A stretch of 64,000 nt of DNA from contig NZ_WRXN01000001.1 of NCBI RefSeq assembly GCF_009758205.1, positions 1,054,001 to 1,118,000 of the forward strand, in the 5' to 3' direction. Below, one piece after another: positions 50,562 to 60,304 of the stretch; the stretch's first letter is position 1; every line of letters starts with the position of its first letter. The notes under the pieces were generated by a model that was given only the letters and a program-made list of their open reading frames with translations, was not told where the DNA came from and did no database searches. Source of the DNA: Chitinophaga tropicalis (lineage in GTDB: Bacteria; Bacteroidota; Bacteroidia; Chitinophagales; Chitinophagaceae). The position numbers were made by a program, and so were the translations under genes.

Positions 50562-53378
50562 ATGGCCACTAAAGTGAAGAAAACGGAAACAGTACTTGAT
50601 GATCAGGCAGTTGTTTCGCCAGATCAGATATTCATAAAAGGAGCACGCGTTCATAACCTGAAAAATGTGAGTGTTGGAATACCCCGCAGCAAGCTGGTGG
50701 TAGTTACCGGTGTATCGGGCTCCGGTAAATCCTCTCTGACAATGGATACCCTGTATGCAGAAGGGCAGCGCCGTTATGCGGAAAGTCTCAGCTCTTATGC
50801 CAGGCAGTTTCTGATGCGTATGAACAAGCCGGACGTTGATTACATTAAGGGCATCTGTCCGGCCATTGCTATAGAACAGAAGGTGATCACCCGCACGCCC
50901 CGTTCTACCGTAGGCTCTATGACGGAGATCTACGATTATCTCAGGCTCCTCTTTGCCCGTATAGGCAAAACATATTCCCCCATTTCAGGACAGTTGGTGA
51001 AGAAGCATGAAGTGAGCGACGTGGTAGACTATATCAAAAATCTACCTGCCGGCGCCAAGATACAGCTGCTTGTCACCTTTCGCCGTCATGCCAAAAGAGA
51101 TGTGAAGGAAGAGCTGCAGATACTTATGCAGAAAGGTTTCTCCCGTTTATATGCAAAGGATAAGAACGGTGGTGCTCTGCTGCGTATAGAAGAACTGCTG
51201 GAGGAAAAGAAGCCTGCGCTTCCGAAAGACGTTTACCTGCTGGTAGACCGTCTGGTGGCAAAAGACTTTGAAGAAGATGACCTGCACCGTATTGCAGACA
51301 GCGTGCAGACGGCCTTCTACGAAAGTGAAGGGGACTGCCTGGTGGAAGTGAATAACGGAGAGCTGGCACATTTTTCCAATCGCTTTGAGCTGGATGGACT
51401 ACAGTTTGAGGAACCTGTTCCCAACCTGTTCTCCTTCAACAATCCATATGGCGCCTGCCCGGTATGTGAGGGCTTTGGCCAGGTCCTGGGCATAGATGCA
51501 GACCTGGTGATTCCTGACAAACGGCTGAGTGTATATGAAAACGCTATCGCTCCCTGGAGAGGCGAGAAAATGGGAGAGTACAAAGAGGCGCTGATCAAGG
51601 CTTCGAGGAAGTTCAATTTCCCTATTCACAAACCTGTTGCAGATCTGACGGATGAGCAGCAGCAGTTACTGTGGACGGGGAATGAGCATTTCTATGGACT
51701 CAATGAGTTCTTTAAAATGGTAGAGCAGAACCTCTACAAAGTTCAATACCGCGTGCTGCAATCCCGCTACCGTGGCCGTACAGCCTGTACAGAATGCGGT
51801 GGTGGCCGTTTGCGCAAAGAGGCGTTGTATATCAAAGTAGGAGGGGCCAACATCGCGAAGCTGGTGGATATGCCGGTGAGCGACCTGACGGAATGGTTCA
51901 ATAATCTGGAGTTGAGCGAGTATGATCAGCAGGTAGCGAAAAGGATATTGATAGAGATCAACCATCGTCTGAAGACGTTGCTGGACGTAGGTCTTGGTTA
52001 TCTCACCCTGAACCGTGTAGCTAATACTCTCAGTGGTGGTGAAAGTCAGCGTATACAGCTGACCCGTTCACTTGGCAGCAACCTCACCAATTCCATGTAT
52101 ATCCTGGATGAACCCAGTATAGGACTGCATGCCCGTGATACCCACCGTTTGATAGGTGTGCTGAAGGAGCTGAGGGACCTGGGTAACACCGTTGTGGTAG
52201 TAGAACATGATGAACAGATGATGCAGGAGGCTGACTATATCATTGATATGGGGCCGCTGGCCAGTCACCTGGGAGGGGAAGTGATCTTTGCCGGTAATTA
52301 TCAACAGATATTAAAAGACGGGAAAAGCCTGACAGGCAAGTACCTCAGCGGAGAGATGAGCATTGAGCCGCCTGCCAAAGCGCGTAAATGGAAAAGGTCT
52401 ATCTCCCTGGAAGGGTGTCGTCAGCATAACCTGAAGAATATTGATGTGGAATTCCCGCTTAACGTGCTTTGCGTGGTAAGTGGTGTGAGCGGTTCCGGGA
52501 AAACAACGCTGGTAAAACAGATACTTTACCCGGCGCTGATGAAGCTGAAAGGTGAGTTTGCTGAAAAAGTAGGGCAGCATAGAGCATTGAAGGGGGATAT
52601 GGATGATATCACCCAGATTGAAATGGTTGACCAGAACCCGATAGGTAAATCTTCCCGTTCCAACCCGGTTACCTATATCAAAGCATATGACGAGATAAGG
52701 GACCTCTATGCCAAACAACCGCTGAGTAAAATGAGGGGCTTCCAGCCCAAGCATTTCTCGTTCAACGTGGATGGTGGCCGTTGTGATGCATGTAAGGGAG
52801 AAGGGGAAGTGATAGTAGAGATGCAGTTCCTGGCGGATGTACACCTGCTTTGTGAAAGCTGTGGTGGTAAAAGGTTTAAGGAAGAAGTGCTGGAAGTGAC
52901 CTACAAAGGAAAGAGCATTTATGATGTGTTGGAGATGAGTGTGGAAGAATCACTGGATTTCTTTAAAGATGAGAAGGACGTATGTAATAAGATCCGTCCT
53001 TTGAGTGATGTGGGATTGGGGTATGTGAAGCTGGGGCAAAGCAGTGATACCCTTAGCGGTGGAGAGGCGCAGCGTGTGAAGCTGGCTTCTTTCCTGGGGA
53101 AAGGCAAAGCGCAGGGGCATATCCTGTTCATTTTTGATGAGCCTACTACTGGTCTGCACTTTCATGATATCAAGAAATTGCTGGCATCTTTTAATGCGTT
53201 GATAGATCAGGGGCATAGTATACTGGTGATAGAGCATAATACAGATGTGATCAAAAGTGCTGACTGGGTGATAGATCTGGGGCCTGAAGGTGGTGCTGGT
53301 GGCGGACAGTTGTTGTATACGGGGTTGCCGGAAGGGTTGAAGAAGGTGAAAGAGAGTTATACGGGGAGGTACTTATAG
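50562..53378 (+). CDS. uvrA: Excinuclease ABC subunit A
   Basis: A 938-residue DNA damage-recognition ATPase of nucleotide excision repair. The two ATPase modules have Walker A GVSGSGKSS and GVSGSGKTT, and signatures LSGGESQRIQL and LSGGEAQRVKLA. Zinc fingers are CPVCEGFG / CTECGGG and CDACKGEG / CESCGGKR. The N-terminal ~20 residues are a short extra tail. Length is normal for UvrA. It is single, with a bidirectional terminator after it. UvrB and UvrC are not in the window. Confidence 0.98.
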   Translation: MATKVKKTETVLDDQAVVSPDQIFIKGARVHNLKNVSVGIPRSKLVVVTGVSGSGKSSLTMDTLYAEGQRRYAESLSSYARQFLMRMNKPDVDYIKGICPAIAIEQKVITRTPRSTVGSMTEIYDYLRLLFARIGKTYSPISGQLVKKHEVSDVVDYIKNLPAGAKIQLLVTFRRHAKRDVKEELQILMQKGFSRLYAKDKNGGALLRIEELLEEKKPALPKDVYLLVDRLVAKDFEEDDLHRIADSVQTAFYESEGDCLVEVNNGELAHFSNRFELDGLQFEEPVPNLFSFNNPYGACPVCEGFGQVLGIDADLVIPDKRLSVYENAIAPWRGEKMGEYKEALIKASRKFNFPIHKPVADLTDEQQQLLWTGNEHFYGLNEFFKMVEQNLYKVQYRVLQSRYRGRTACTECGGGRLRKEALYIKVGGANIAKLVDMPVSDLTEWFNNLELSEYDQQVAKRILIEINHRLKTLLDVGLGYLTLNRVANTLSGGESQRIQLTRSLGSNLTNSMYILDEPSIGLHARDTHRLIGVLKELRDLGNTVVVVEHDEQMMQEADYIIDMGPLASHLGGEVIFAGNYQQILKDGKSLTGKYLSGEMSIEPPAKARKWKRSISLEGCRQHNLKNIDVEFPLNVLCVVSGVSGSGKTTLVKQILYPALMKLKGEFAEKVGQHRALKGDMDDITQIEMVDQNPIGKSSRSNPVTYIKAYDEIRDLYAKQPLSKMRGFQPKHFSFNVDGGRCDACKGEGEVIVEMQFLADVHLLCESCGGKRFKEEVLEVTYKGKSIYDVLEMSVEESLDFFKDEKDVCNKIRPLSDVGLGYVKLGQSSDTLSGGEAQRVKLASFLGKGKAQGHILFIFDEPTTGLHFHDIKKLLASFNALIDQGHSILVIEHNTDVIKSADWVIDLGPEGGAGGGQLLYTGLPEGLKKVKESYTGRYL

Positions 53379-53430
53379 TAGTAGGTTTTTCAGAGAGTGG
53401 ATCAATTTAAATATTAGTAAAGAACTGATA

Positions 53431-53469
53431 AAAAAAACAGGTTTCGCTTTGGGCGAAACCTGTTTTTTT
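53431..53469. terminator. Bidirectional terminator uvrA / DUF4293
   Basis: A 17-bp stem has arms at 53431-53447 and 53453-53469 (core ACAGGTTTCGC), flanked by A and T runs, so it works on both strands between convergent genes. Confidence 0.92.
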
Positions 53470-53501
53470 TAGAAAGGAGGCTGGGTTGTGACCAGCTAAC
53501 G

Positions 53502-53942
53502 CTATCTTAATCTGTCAAGTGATTTGATCAGCTTTTCATCTTTATAAATTCCTCTTGCCGCCAGGATCAGGAAGATCAGGATGACGATGGGAAAAAACGC
53601 CCCGGGCAGGTAGGAAGCGGAAGTGATGCTGACAGGCCCTGTCTGCAGTGCGTTGGCTGTATCGGATACTTTGAGATATTGCAATACAATAGCGCCGATA
53701 GACAGGAATATATTCAGCACTGTCAGCCTGAACTGCAGTTTCCGGTTCCTGAACAGGAAGATGCAGAACAAGGACAGTAATATTATCAACATAAAAACTA
53801 TAAACACTAAATAATTTGACTGGGCATTGAAATACCGGATACTGCCATCGCTGAGGGTAGCTTTCCAGATATTAAAGAACCAGGTAGCGACACCAGCCGC
53901 TGCAGCTAACAAAAGGTAAAGACTTTGAATGCGTTGTATCAT
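53502..53942 (-). CDS. DUF4293 family membrane protein
   Basis: A 146-residue protein with four membrane segments and the start MIQRIQSLYLLLAAAAGVATWF, which is characteristic of the DUF4293 family of Bacteroidota. The charged last ~15 residues (YKDEKLIKSLDRLR) face the cytoplasm. Its function is unknown. The gene is divergent from maeB. It may be in its own transcript that ends at 53431. Confidence 0.9.
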   Translation of the reverse strand: MIQRIQSLYLLLAAAAGVATWFFNIWKATLSDGSIRYFNAQSNYLVFIVFMLIILLSLFCIFLFRNRKLQFRLTVLNIFLSIGAIVLQYLKVSDTANALQTGPVSITSASYLPGAFFPIVILIFLILAARGIYKDEKLIKSLDRLR

Positions 53943-54065
53943 GTTATTCAGAGAAGTTAATCGCGGTAAATTTAAGTAAATATTATGAACCTACTCTTTC
54001 GTGGTACTCCCCGTTCCTTGAATACTTTGTATATTGCACGCCCAAGAACAATCTCATTTTGAATT

Positions 54066-56378
54066 ATGGCAAGAAAACAGAATAAGCAGGACGCGTTGGA
54101 CTACCACGCGTTGGGGCGGCCTGGCAAGATCGAAGTTATACCTACAAAGAACACCAAAACACAATGGGACCTTTCACTGGCTTATTCTCCCGGGGTAGCA
54201 GAGCCATGTAAGGAGATTCACAAAGACGTAGAGAACGTATACAAATACACTGCTAAGGGCAACCTGGTGGCGGTGATCAGCAACGGTACGGCAGTACTGG
54301 GCCTGGGGGATATTGGCCCGGAAGCGGGCAAACCTGTAATGGAAGGTAAAGCGGTGCTGTTTAAGATATTTGCAGATATTGATGTGTTCGATATAGAATT
54401 GAATACCAAGGATGTAGATGAATTTGTGAAGGTGGTGAAAGCCATGGAGCCAACCTTTGGCGGTATTAACCTGGAAGATATTAAAAGTCCTGAATGCTTT
54501 GCTATTGAAGAAAGGCTGAAGAAAGAGCTGAAAATACCTATCATGCACGACGATCAGCATGGTACGGCTATCATTTCCAGTGCAGCGCTGCTCAATGCTA
54601 CAGAGCTTGTAAAAAAGAAAATAGAGAAGATAAAGATAGTGGTGAATGGCGCCGGAGCGGCGGCTATGGCTTGTGTGAAGCTGTATGTGGCATTGGGTGT
54701 GAAGAGAGAGAACATCATCATGTTTGATAAGGACGGGGTGATTAATGTTAGTCGCCCGGGGCTTTCAGACATGCATAAACAGTTTGCTACTACATCTAAA
54801 GTAACCACCCTGGCGGAAGCGCTGAAAGGGGCGGACGTATTTGTGGGGCTTTCTGTAGGTAATGTGGTAACGCCGGATATGATCAAGAGTATGGCTAAGC
54901 AGCCGGTTGTGTTTGCTATGGCTAACCCTGATCCGGAGATTGCTTATGACCTGGCCATTGGTTCCCGTCCTGACGTGATCATGGCTACGGGCCGTTCTGA
55001 TCATCCTAACCAGGTGAACAATGTACTGGGTTTCCCTTATATTTTCCGTGGAGCGCTGGATGTTCGCGCTACCCAGATCAATGAGGAAATGAAGCTGGCA
55101 GCGGTACATGCGTTGGCAGAACTGGCGAAGGAATCAGTGCCGGATATTGTGAACCTGGCTTATAATGAAAGGAACCTTTTCTTCGGACCAAGATATATCA
55201 TTCCAAAGCCACTGGATCCCCGGTTGCTCAGCCATGTGGCGCCGGCGGTAGCTAAGGCAGCGATGGACAGCGGTGTGGCGCAGCATCCTATTACCAACTG
55301 GGAAGAGTATGTGGAAGTGCTGAACAAGCGTCTGGGACTGGACAACCAGCTGTTCCGCGTGATTGGTACCAAAGCCCGCCAGGACCCGCGTAAAGTTGTA
55401 TTTGCGGAGGCAGACAACCTGAAAGTACTGAAGGCTTCACAGGTAGTGAGGGAAGAAGGTATTGCGTATCCTATACTGCTGGGTAATGAGCTGCGTATAC
55501 GTCAGCTGGCCGCAGACAATGGTATTGAGCTGGATGATACTGTGATCGTTGATCCGAAGAGTGATGAAATGCATGACAAGCGTCACAAGTTTGGTGAGTT
55601 GTTCTTCAAAAAGCGCCAGCGTAAAGGCTTTAACCAGTATGAAGCTAAAAAAGTGATGCGTGAGCGTAACTACTTTGGCTGTATGATGGTGGAGACGGGA
55701 GAGGCTGATGCGTTGATATCCGGGCTTACCCGTAATTATCCTGATACTATCCGTCCTGCGCTGCAGGTGATAGGTATGGAGGAAAATGCGAAGCGTGTGG
55801 CCGGTATGTATATCATCAATACCAAACGTGGCCCGCTGTTCCTGGCAGATACTACTGTAAATTTCAATCCTACGGCGGAGGAACTGGCGGAGATCACTTT
55901 GCTGGTAGCTAATGAGGTGAGGCTGTTCAATATTGTTCCGCGTATAGCGATGGTATCTTATTCCAGCTTCGGTTCCAGCCCTACACCGGAAGCGCAGCTG
56001 GTAAGCCGTGCACGTGATATCGTGAAACAGAAAGATCCTACATTGATAGTAGATGGTGAGATACAGGCGGCTATGGCGTTCAACCAGGAGATACTGAAAG
56101 ATAGTTATCCTTTCAGTGAGCTGCTGGGACAGGAAGTGAACACGCTGATCTTCCCGAACCTTTCTGCCGGTAATATTGCTTATAACCTTCTGCAGGAAGT
56201 AGCTGGTTTTGATGCTATCGGGCCTATCCTGCTGGGTATGAAGAAGCCGGTGCATATCCTGCAATTGGGAAGTACAGTAAGATCTATCGTTAACATGGTG
56301 AATATTGCTGTGGTGGATGCCCAGCATAAATGCTGTGAAGGTAACAAGACTAAAGTGGCTGTTAAAAAGTCAAAATAG
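54066..56378 (+). CDS. maeB: NADP-dependent malic enzyme with phosphotransacetylase-like domain
   Basis: A 770-residue fusion. The N-terminal ~430 residues are the malic enzyme: [37 protein letters not shown] and [14 protein letters not shown], which convert malate to pyruvate, CO2 and NADPH. The C-terminal ~330 residues are phosphotransacetylase-like ([30 protein letters not shown]) and usually regulatory rather than active. It is single, with a terminator at 56396-56430. TCATTTTG ends 4 nt before the ATG, near the -7 consensus. Confidence 0.97.
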   Translation: MARKQNKQDALDYHALGRPGKIEVIPTKNTKTQWDLSLAYSPGVAEPCKEIHKDVENVYKYTAKGNLVAVISNGTAVLGLGDIGPEAGKPVMEGKAVLFKIFADIDVFDIELNTKDVDEFVKVVKAMEPTFGGINLEDIKSPECFAIEERLKKELKIPIMHDDQHGTAIISSAALLNATELVKKKIEKIKIVVNGAGAAAMACVKLYVALGVKRENIIMFDKDGVINVSRPGLSDMHKQFATTSKVTTLAEALKGADVFVGLSVGNVVTPDMIKSMAKQPVVFAMANPDPEIAYDLAIGSRPDVIMATGRSDHPNQVNNVLGFPYIFRGALDVRATQINEEMKLAAVHALAELAKESVPDIVNLAYNERNLFFGPRYIIPKPLDPRLLSHVAPAVAKAAMDSGVAQHPITNWEEYVEVLNKRLGLDNQLFRVIGTKARQDPRKVVFAEADNLKVLKASQVVREEGIAYPILLGNELRIRQLAADNGIELDDTVIVDPKSDEMHDKRHKFGELFFKKRQRKGFNQYEAKKVMRERNYFGCMMVETGEADALISGLTRNYPDTIRPALQVIGMEENAKRVAGMYIINTKRGPLFLADTTVNFNPTAEELAEITLLVANEVRLFNIVPRIAMVSYSSFGSSPTPEAQLVSRARDIVKQKDPTLIVDGEIQAAMAFNQEILKDSYPFSELLGQEVNTLIFPNLSAGNIAYNLLQEVAGFDAIGPILLGMKKPVHILQLGSTVRSIVNMVNIAVVDAQHKCCEGNKTKVAVKKSK

Positions 56379-56395
56379 GTATCTGTATATTATTG

Positions 56396-56430
56396 AAACG
56401 GTCTGTATTGATTGTCAATACAGGCCGTTT
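56396..56430 (+). terminator. Terminator of maeB
   Basis: A 16-bp stem (one G-T pair) has arms at 56396-56411 and 56415-56430 (core CTGTATTGA), followed by TTTACGTTT. Confidence 0.85.
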
Positions 56431-56461
56431 TACGTTTATACTTTTTCCCGATCTTTGACAG

Positions 56462-57493
56462 ATGCAGAATATCTCCCGGAAAAAAGCATTCTTTCCCCTG
56501 AACCCGGCATTCAGGAAATACCTGAAGTTATATGAAAGAGAAGTACGTTTGCCGGTATCGTATGAAGAGCTGCGTTATTTCGACAGCAGTATTCCCGTGT
56601 ATGATAAGGAGGGGAAGGATACCCTGTGGGAATCTGTGTTCTATCCGCAGAGTATGTACCCGCAGCTGCAGGCGGGGTTGAAGAGGATCTATTCCATCCT
56701 GAAGGCCGGCGGCGACCAGACTGCGGAAGAGCACCTGGAAGTAGAGCGTATAGACTACTGTACATTTGGTAATTCCCATCCTTTCCGGATCAGGATAGTG
56801 AATACTTACAATGAGGTGTATGATTACTTCTATGTTAAGATTGCCGATGCTTCCCGTATTTACGGGCTGGAGCTGGAGCATATACTATCGCCTTACTGGA
56901 TGAACTTTCTCGTAGACGGCAATACGCTGGTAGAAGAGCATATTGCCGGCGTACCGGGCGATCAGTTCATCCTGCATTACCTGCACAGGCCAGAGTTTAA
57001 CCCTAAACGCATAGCCAAAGAGTTTGTAAAGTTCAATGAGCGCTGTTTTGTGCGTCTGTTGGGGGATATGCGTTCCTATAATTTTGTGTTTGATATTACC
57101 CAGGATTTTGATGATGTGCAGTTCCGTATCAGGGCTATTGATTTTGATCAGCAGTTCTATGAAGGGAAGCGTACCCTGTATATGCCGCAGTTCTTCAAGG
57201 AGAACAGGGTCTTTGTGGAGCTGGCCATGAAGCATCTGAATGCAGAGGTGGTAAAACAGTATCAGCAGGAGGAGCGTTCACTGATTGCCAGGCGTATTAA
57301 AACGCAGAGGCACCGGATCAAGGACCTGAGGGACGTGATCATGACAGACAGGGTTTCTTTCCCGGAGAAGATCACCCAGCTGGGGCATGAATTAGCGCAA
57401 TATTATGAAGATCCGGTATTTGCGCGTTGCCGGACTATGGGAGAGATCATAGAAAGGAGCCTTAAACGGTTGCTGGTAAAGAGCCTGAAGTAG
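56462..57493 (+). CDS. Hypothetical protein with kinase-fold-like motifs
   Basis: A 343-residue cytosolic protein that I do not recognise as a named family. Two segments resemble the phosphotransferase/kinase fold: RLLGDMRSYNFVFDI (about residues 197-211), like the catalytic loop HGDxxxxN of aminoglycoside-phosphotransferase/HipA-type kinases, and IRAIDFDQQFYEG (about 225-237), like the DFD/DFG metal motif. Residues 155-195 could hold the rest of the C-lobe, and the C-terminal ~80 are coiled and basic. No glycine-rich loop is clear. A kinase-fold assignment is an inference. It lies between maeB and the mlaE-like gene; GATCTTTG ends 4 nt before the ATG. Confidence 0.7.
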   Translation: MQNISRKKAFFPLNPAFRKYLKLYEREVRLPVSYEELRYFDSSIPVYDKEGKDTLWESVFYPQSMYPQLQAGLKRIYSILKAGGDQTAEEHLEVERIDYCTFGNSHPFRIRIVNTYNEVYDYFYVKIADASRIYGLELEHILSPYWMNFLVDGNTLVEEHIAGVPGDQFILHYLHRPEFNPKRIAKEFVKFNERCFVRLLGDMRSYNFVFDITQDFDDVQFRIRAIDFDQQFYEGKRTLYMPQFFKENRVFVELAMKHLNAEVVKQYQQEERSLIARRIKTQRHRIKDLRDVIMTDRVSFPEKITQLGHELAQYYEDPVFARCRTMGEIIERSLKRLLVKSLK

Positions 57494-57534
57494 ATACTGC
57501 TGCGCGGGGCTATGTACTATGGTCTAAATTTCGC

Positions 57535-57542
57535 TATCTTTG
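57535..57542 (+). promoter_or_regulatory. -7 element TATCTTTG of the mlaE-like gene
   Basis: A full TAnnTTTG match ends 7 nt before the ATG at 57550, predicting a leader of only a few nucleotides. Confidence 0.5.
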
Positions 57543-57549
57543 ACCAGTT

Positions 57550-58293
57550 ATGGAATTTAGATTCTTTCATCATTTCGGAAGCTACCTGCTTATGCTCAAA
57601 GGCATGTTTTCCAGACCGGAAAACATGAAGATGTTCTGGCGGGAGTTTATGCGTCAGTGTGTGGATATAGGTATAGGTTCGTTTGGCATTGTATTTATCA
57701 TTTCATTATTCATGGGAGGGGTAACCACATTGCAGATTGCATATCAGTTGGTAAGCCCTATCATTCCCAAAGCTACTATTGCCCAGATAGTAAGAGACAC
57801 TATCATTCTTGAGTTTGCGCCTACGCTTACCTGTATAGTACTGGCAGGTGTGGTAGGGTCAAAAATAGCATCAGAACTGGGAAATATGCGGGTATCTGAG
57901 CAGATAGACGCGCAGGAGATCATGGGTATCAATACCAAAGGTTACCTGATCCGTCCAAAGATCATGGCAGCAATGCTGATGATCCCCTGCCTGATCTGTA
58001 TTGCCGGTTTCCTGGGGGTATGGGGTGGCCAGAAGGTGGGCGAGCTGTCCGGCATTCTTTCTGCTGAACAGTACTGGCAGGGCCTGAGGTCTGATTTTAA
58101 ACCCTTTAATATCTTTTTTGCCCTTATCAAATCCTTCATCTTTGCCTTCATTATAGCCAGTGTCCCTTCTTACTATGGGTATAATGTACAGGGTGGTGCA
58201 TTGGAGATTGGAAAGGCCAGTACCAGTGCGGTAGTTGTTACCTGCATTTTAATTTTATTCATGGATTACCTCCTGGCGGCATTGTTGCTGTAA
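57550..58293 (+). CDS. MlaE-type ABC transporter permease
   Basis: A 247-residue permease of the MlaE/YrbE family. It has about five membrane segments and the family motifs GVTTLQIAYQL, PTLTCIVLAGVVGSKIASELGNMRVSEQIDA and YGYNVQGGALEIGKAST. The family moves phospholipids between inner and outer membranes. The matching ATPase follows 19 bp downstream. The substrate-binding MlaD-type (MCE) protein expected with this pair is not in this window. Confidence 0.93.
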   Translation: MEFRFFHHFGSYLLMLKGMFSRPENMKMFWREFMRQCVDIGIGSFGIVFIISLFMGGVTTLQIAYQLVSPIIPKATIAQIVRDTIILEFAPTLTCIVLAGVVGSKIASELGNMRVSEQIDAQEIMGINTKGYLIRPKIMAAMLMIPCLICIAGFLGVWGGQKVGELSGILSAEQYWQGLRSDFKPFNIFFALIKSFIFAFIIASVPSYYGYNVQGGALEIGKASTSAVVVTCILILFMDYLLAALLL

Positions 58294-58312
58294 TCAAGCA
58301 TATATACACTGT

Positions 58313-59116
58313 ATGATAGAATTGGTTAATATTAAGAAAGGCTTTGGAGAAAAGATCATTTTGCCTGACGTGTCGGCGGTTATGGAGACCGGTAAAGTGA
58401 ACCTGATCATTGGTTCCAGCGGCAGCGGTAAAACGGTTATGATGAAGTGTATGGTGGGATTGATGCCTGTAGATCAGGGAAAGGTCCTTTATGATGGTCA
58501 GGATTTTACCAATATGAGTGACCATGAAAAGAAAGAGATCCGCCAGCAGATAGGTATGCTTTTCCAGGGATCGGCCCTGTTTGACAGCATGACGGTAGAG
58601 GAGAATGTGATGTTCCCGCTGCATATGTTTGGTAAGGGAACGCTCAGGGATAAGAAAAAGCGTGTGATGGAGTGCCTGGAAAGGGTACAATTAAAGGATG
58701 CGGCAAAAAAATTTCCGGCAGAAATAAGTGGTGGTATGAAGAAAAGGGTAGGGATTGCGCGGGCTATAGTACTGAATCCCAAGTATTTGTTCTGTGATGA
58801 ACCCAATTCCGGCCTGGACCCTCAGACTTCCCTTCTTATAGATAAGCTTATTAAGGAGCTGACGCTGGAGTATAATATTACGACGGTGATCAATACCCAT
58901 GATATGAACACTGTAATGGAAAGCGGGGACCATATTGTGTATATGTACCAGGGGCGTAAACAGTGGGAGGGAAGTAATAAGGACATTATTTTCAGTAAGG
59001 ATGAGAAGCTTAATGACTTTATTTTCGCGTCTGACTTCCTCCGGGATGCCAAGGAAATGAGGCAGCTGGAGATGTTCCAGGAGAGCAACTGGAGGGATAA
59101 ACTGAAGAAAGGTTGA
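58313..59116 (+). CDS. MlaF-type ABC transporter ATP-binding protein
   Basis: A 267-residue ABC ATPase paired with the MlaE-type permease. Walker A is GSSGSGKTVMM (about 37-47), the signature is ISGGMKKRVGIARAIV, Walker B is YLFCDEPNSGLD and the switch histidine is in INTHDMN. The ISGGMKKRVGIAR form is typical of MlaF rather than generic ABC proteins. It is followed by sucD after a 139-bp gap. Confidence 0.94.
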   Translation: MIELVNIKKGFGEKIILPDVSAVMETGKVNLIIGSSGSGKTVMMKCMVGLMPVDQGKVLYDGQDFTNMSDHEKKEIRQQIGMLFQGSALFDSMTVEENVMFPLHMFGKGTLRDKKKRVMECLERVQLKDAAKKFPAEISGGMKKRVGIARAIVLNPKYLFCDEPNSGLDPQTSLLIDKLIKELTLEYNITTVINTHDMNTVMESGDHIVYMYQGRKQWEGSNKDIIFSKDEKLNDFIFASDFLRDAKEMRQLEMFQESNWRDKLKKG

Positions 59117-59190
59117 TTTTCGGGGGAAAAGATAATCTTTCTGTTTGTCCTGCTGCAGGCAGACAAACTGCTCCTAATGGAAAAAGATCA

Positions 59191-59221
59191 TTTGTTATTT
59201 GGGATTAGGAGGTTAATTTTG
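59191..59221 (+). promoter_or_regulatory. Promoter of sucD
   Basis: TTTG at 59191-59194 is followed after 19 nt by TAATTTTG at 59214-59221, a full match to the Bacteroidota promoter. The ATG is 34 nt downstream. Confidence 0.8.
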
Positions 59222-59255
59222 CCGATATCTTTTATAAAACAATAAACCAAGCGCG

Positions 59256-60137
59256 ATGAGTGTTTTAGTTAATAAGAACAGCAAAGTGATTGTACAGGGC
59301 TTTACCGGTACAGAAGGCACATTCCATGCCACACAGATGATAGAGTATGGCACGCAGGTAGTAGGCGGCGTTACGCCGGGTAAAGGCGGCACCAAGCACC
59401 TGGATCGTCCGGTATTCAATACAGTAAAAGATGCTGTAGACGCTACCGGCGCTGACGTTTCAATCATCTTCGTACCACCCGGATTTGCTGCAGACGCTAT
59501 CATGGAAGCTGCAGAAGCTGGTATAGAGCTGGTAGTATGTATCACTGAAGGTATCCCCGTACAGGATATGGTGAGAGCTAAAAACTTCCTGGTAGGCCGT
59601 CAGACCCGTCTGATAGGGCCAAACTGCCCGGGTGTGATCACTGCTGAAGAAGCTAAAGTAGGCATCATGCCAGGTTTCATCTTTAAGAAAGGTAATATCG
59701 GTATCGTATCCAAATCCGGTACCTTAACATATGAAGCTGCTGACCAGGTAGTTAAAGCTGGTCTGGGTGTTTCTACCGCTATTGGTATTGGTGGAGACCC
59801 TATCATCGGTACTCCTACCAAAGATGCGGTAGAACTGCTGATGAACGATCCTGAAACTGTTGGTATCATCATGATCGGCGAGATTGGTGGTAGCATGGAA
59901 GCTGAAGCTGCAAAATGGATCAAAGAACACGGTACCAAGCCTGTTGTAGGTTTCATTGCTGGCCAGACTGCTCCTCCGGGCCGCCGTATGGGTCACGCCG
60001 GCGCTATCATTGGTGGTGCTGACGATACTGCAGCTGCTAAAATGAAGATCATGGCAGAATGTGGTGTACACGTAGTAGAAAGCCCTGCTAACATTGGTAA
60101 GACAATGGCAGAAGTTCTGAAAACTGTGAAAGCATAA
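59256..60137 (+). CDS. sucD: Succinate-CoA ligase alpha subunit
   Basis: A 293-residue subunit of the TCA-cycle enzyme that makes succinate and ATP/GTP from succinyl-CoA. The CoA-binding region is at the N-terminus ([28 protein letters not shown]). [20 protein letters not shown] is the family loop, and the phosphorylated active-site histidine is in [10 protein letters not shown]. The beta subunit gene (sucC) is not adjacent, unlike in E. coli. It has its own promoter and terminator. Confidence 0.98.
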   Translation: MSVLVNKNSKVIVQGFTGTEGTFHATQMIEYGTQVVGGVTPGKGGTKHLDRPVFNTVKDAVDATGADVSIIFVPPGFAADAIMEAAEAGIELVVCITEGIPVQDMVRAKNFLVGRQTRLIGPNCPGVITAEEAKVGIMPGFIFKKGNIGIVSKSGTLTYEAADQVVKAGLGVSTAIGIGGDPIIGTPTKDAVELLMNDPETVGIIMIGEIGGSMEAEAAKWIKEHGTKPVVGFIAGQTAPPGRRMGHAGAIIGGADDTAAAKMKIMAECGVHVVESPANIGKTMAEVLKTVKA

Positions 60138-60158
60138 TAATCAATACGTTAAGTATAT

Positions 60159-60197
60159 AAAATCCTCCTCCGGGCCATTTCCGCAGGAGGATTTTTT
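60159..60197 (+). terminator. Terminator of sucD
   Basis: An 11-bp stem has arms AAAATCCTCCT at 60159-60169 and its complement at 60185-60195, with a T-run. It is about 22 nt after the sucD stop. Confidence 0.85.
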
Positions 60198-60304
60198 TTG
60201 CCCCGCATTTTATTTTCCTGACTTTTATATTGAAACCCTTATGGAAAGATGTTGCAAAAAGCATCCTTTCCCTGATACTGTAAATTTTTAAAAAGCAATC
60301 CCAT

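Noticed and set aside
55437..56327. 296-residue minus-strand ORF opposite the phosphotransacetylase half of maeB
   Set aside because: It is wholly inside maeB, rich in His, Arg and Ile, with no family pattern. Antisense shadow.
59117..59190. Inverted sequence GTTTGTC / GACAAAC around 59142-59166 as a terminator of the mlaF-like gene
   Set aside because: The stem is interrupted and has no T-run. It may be chance.
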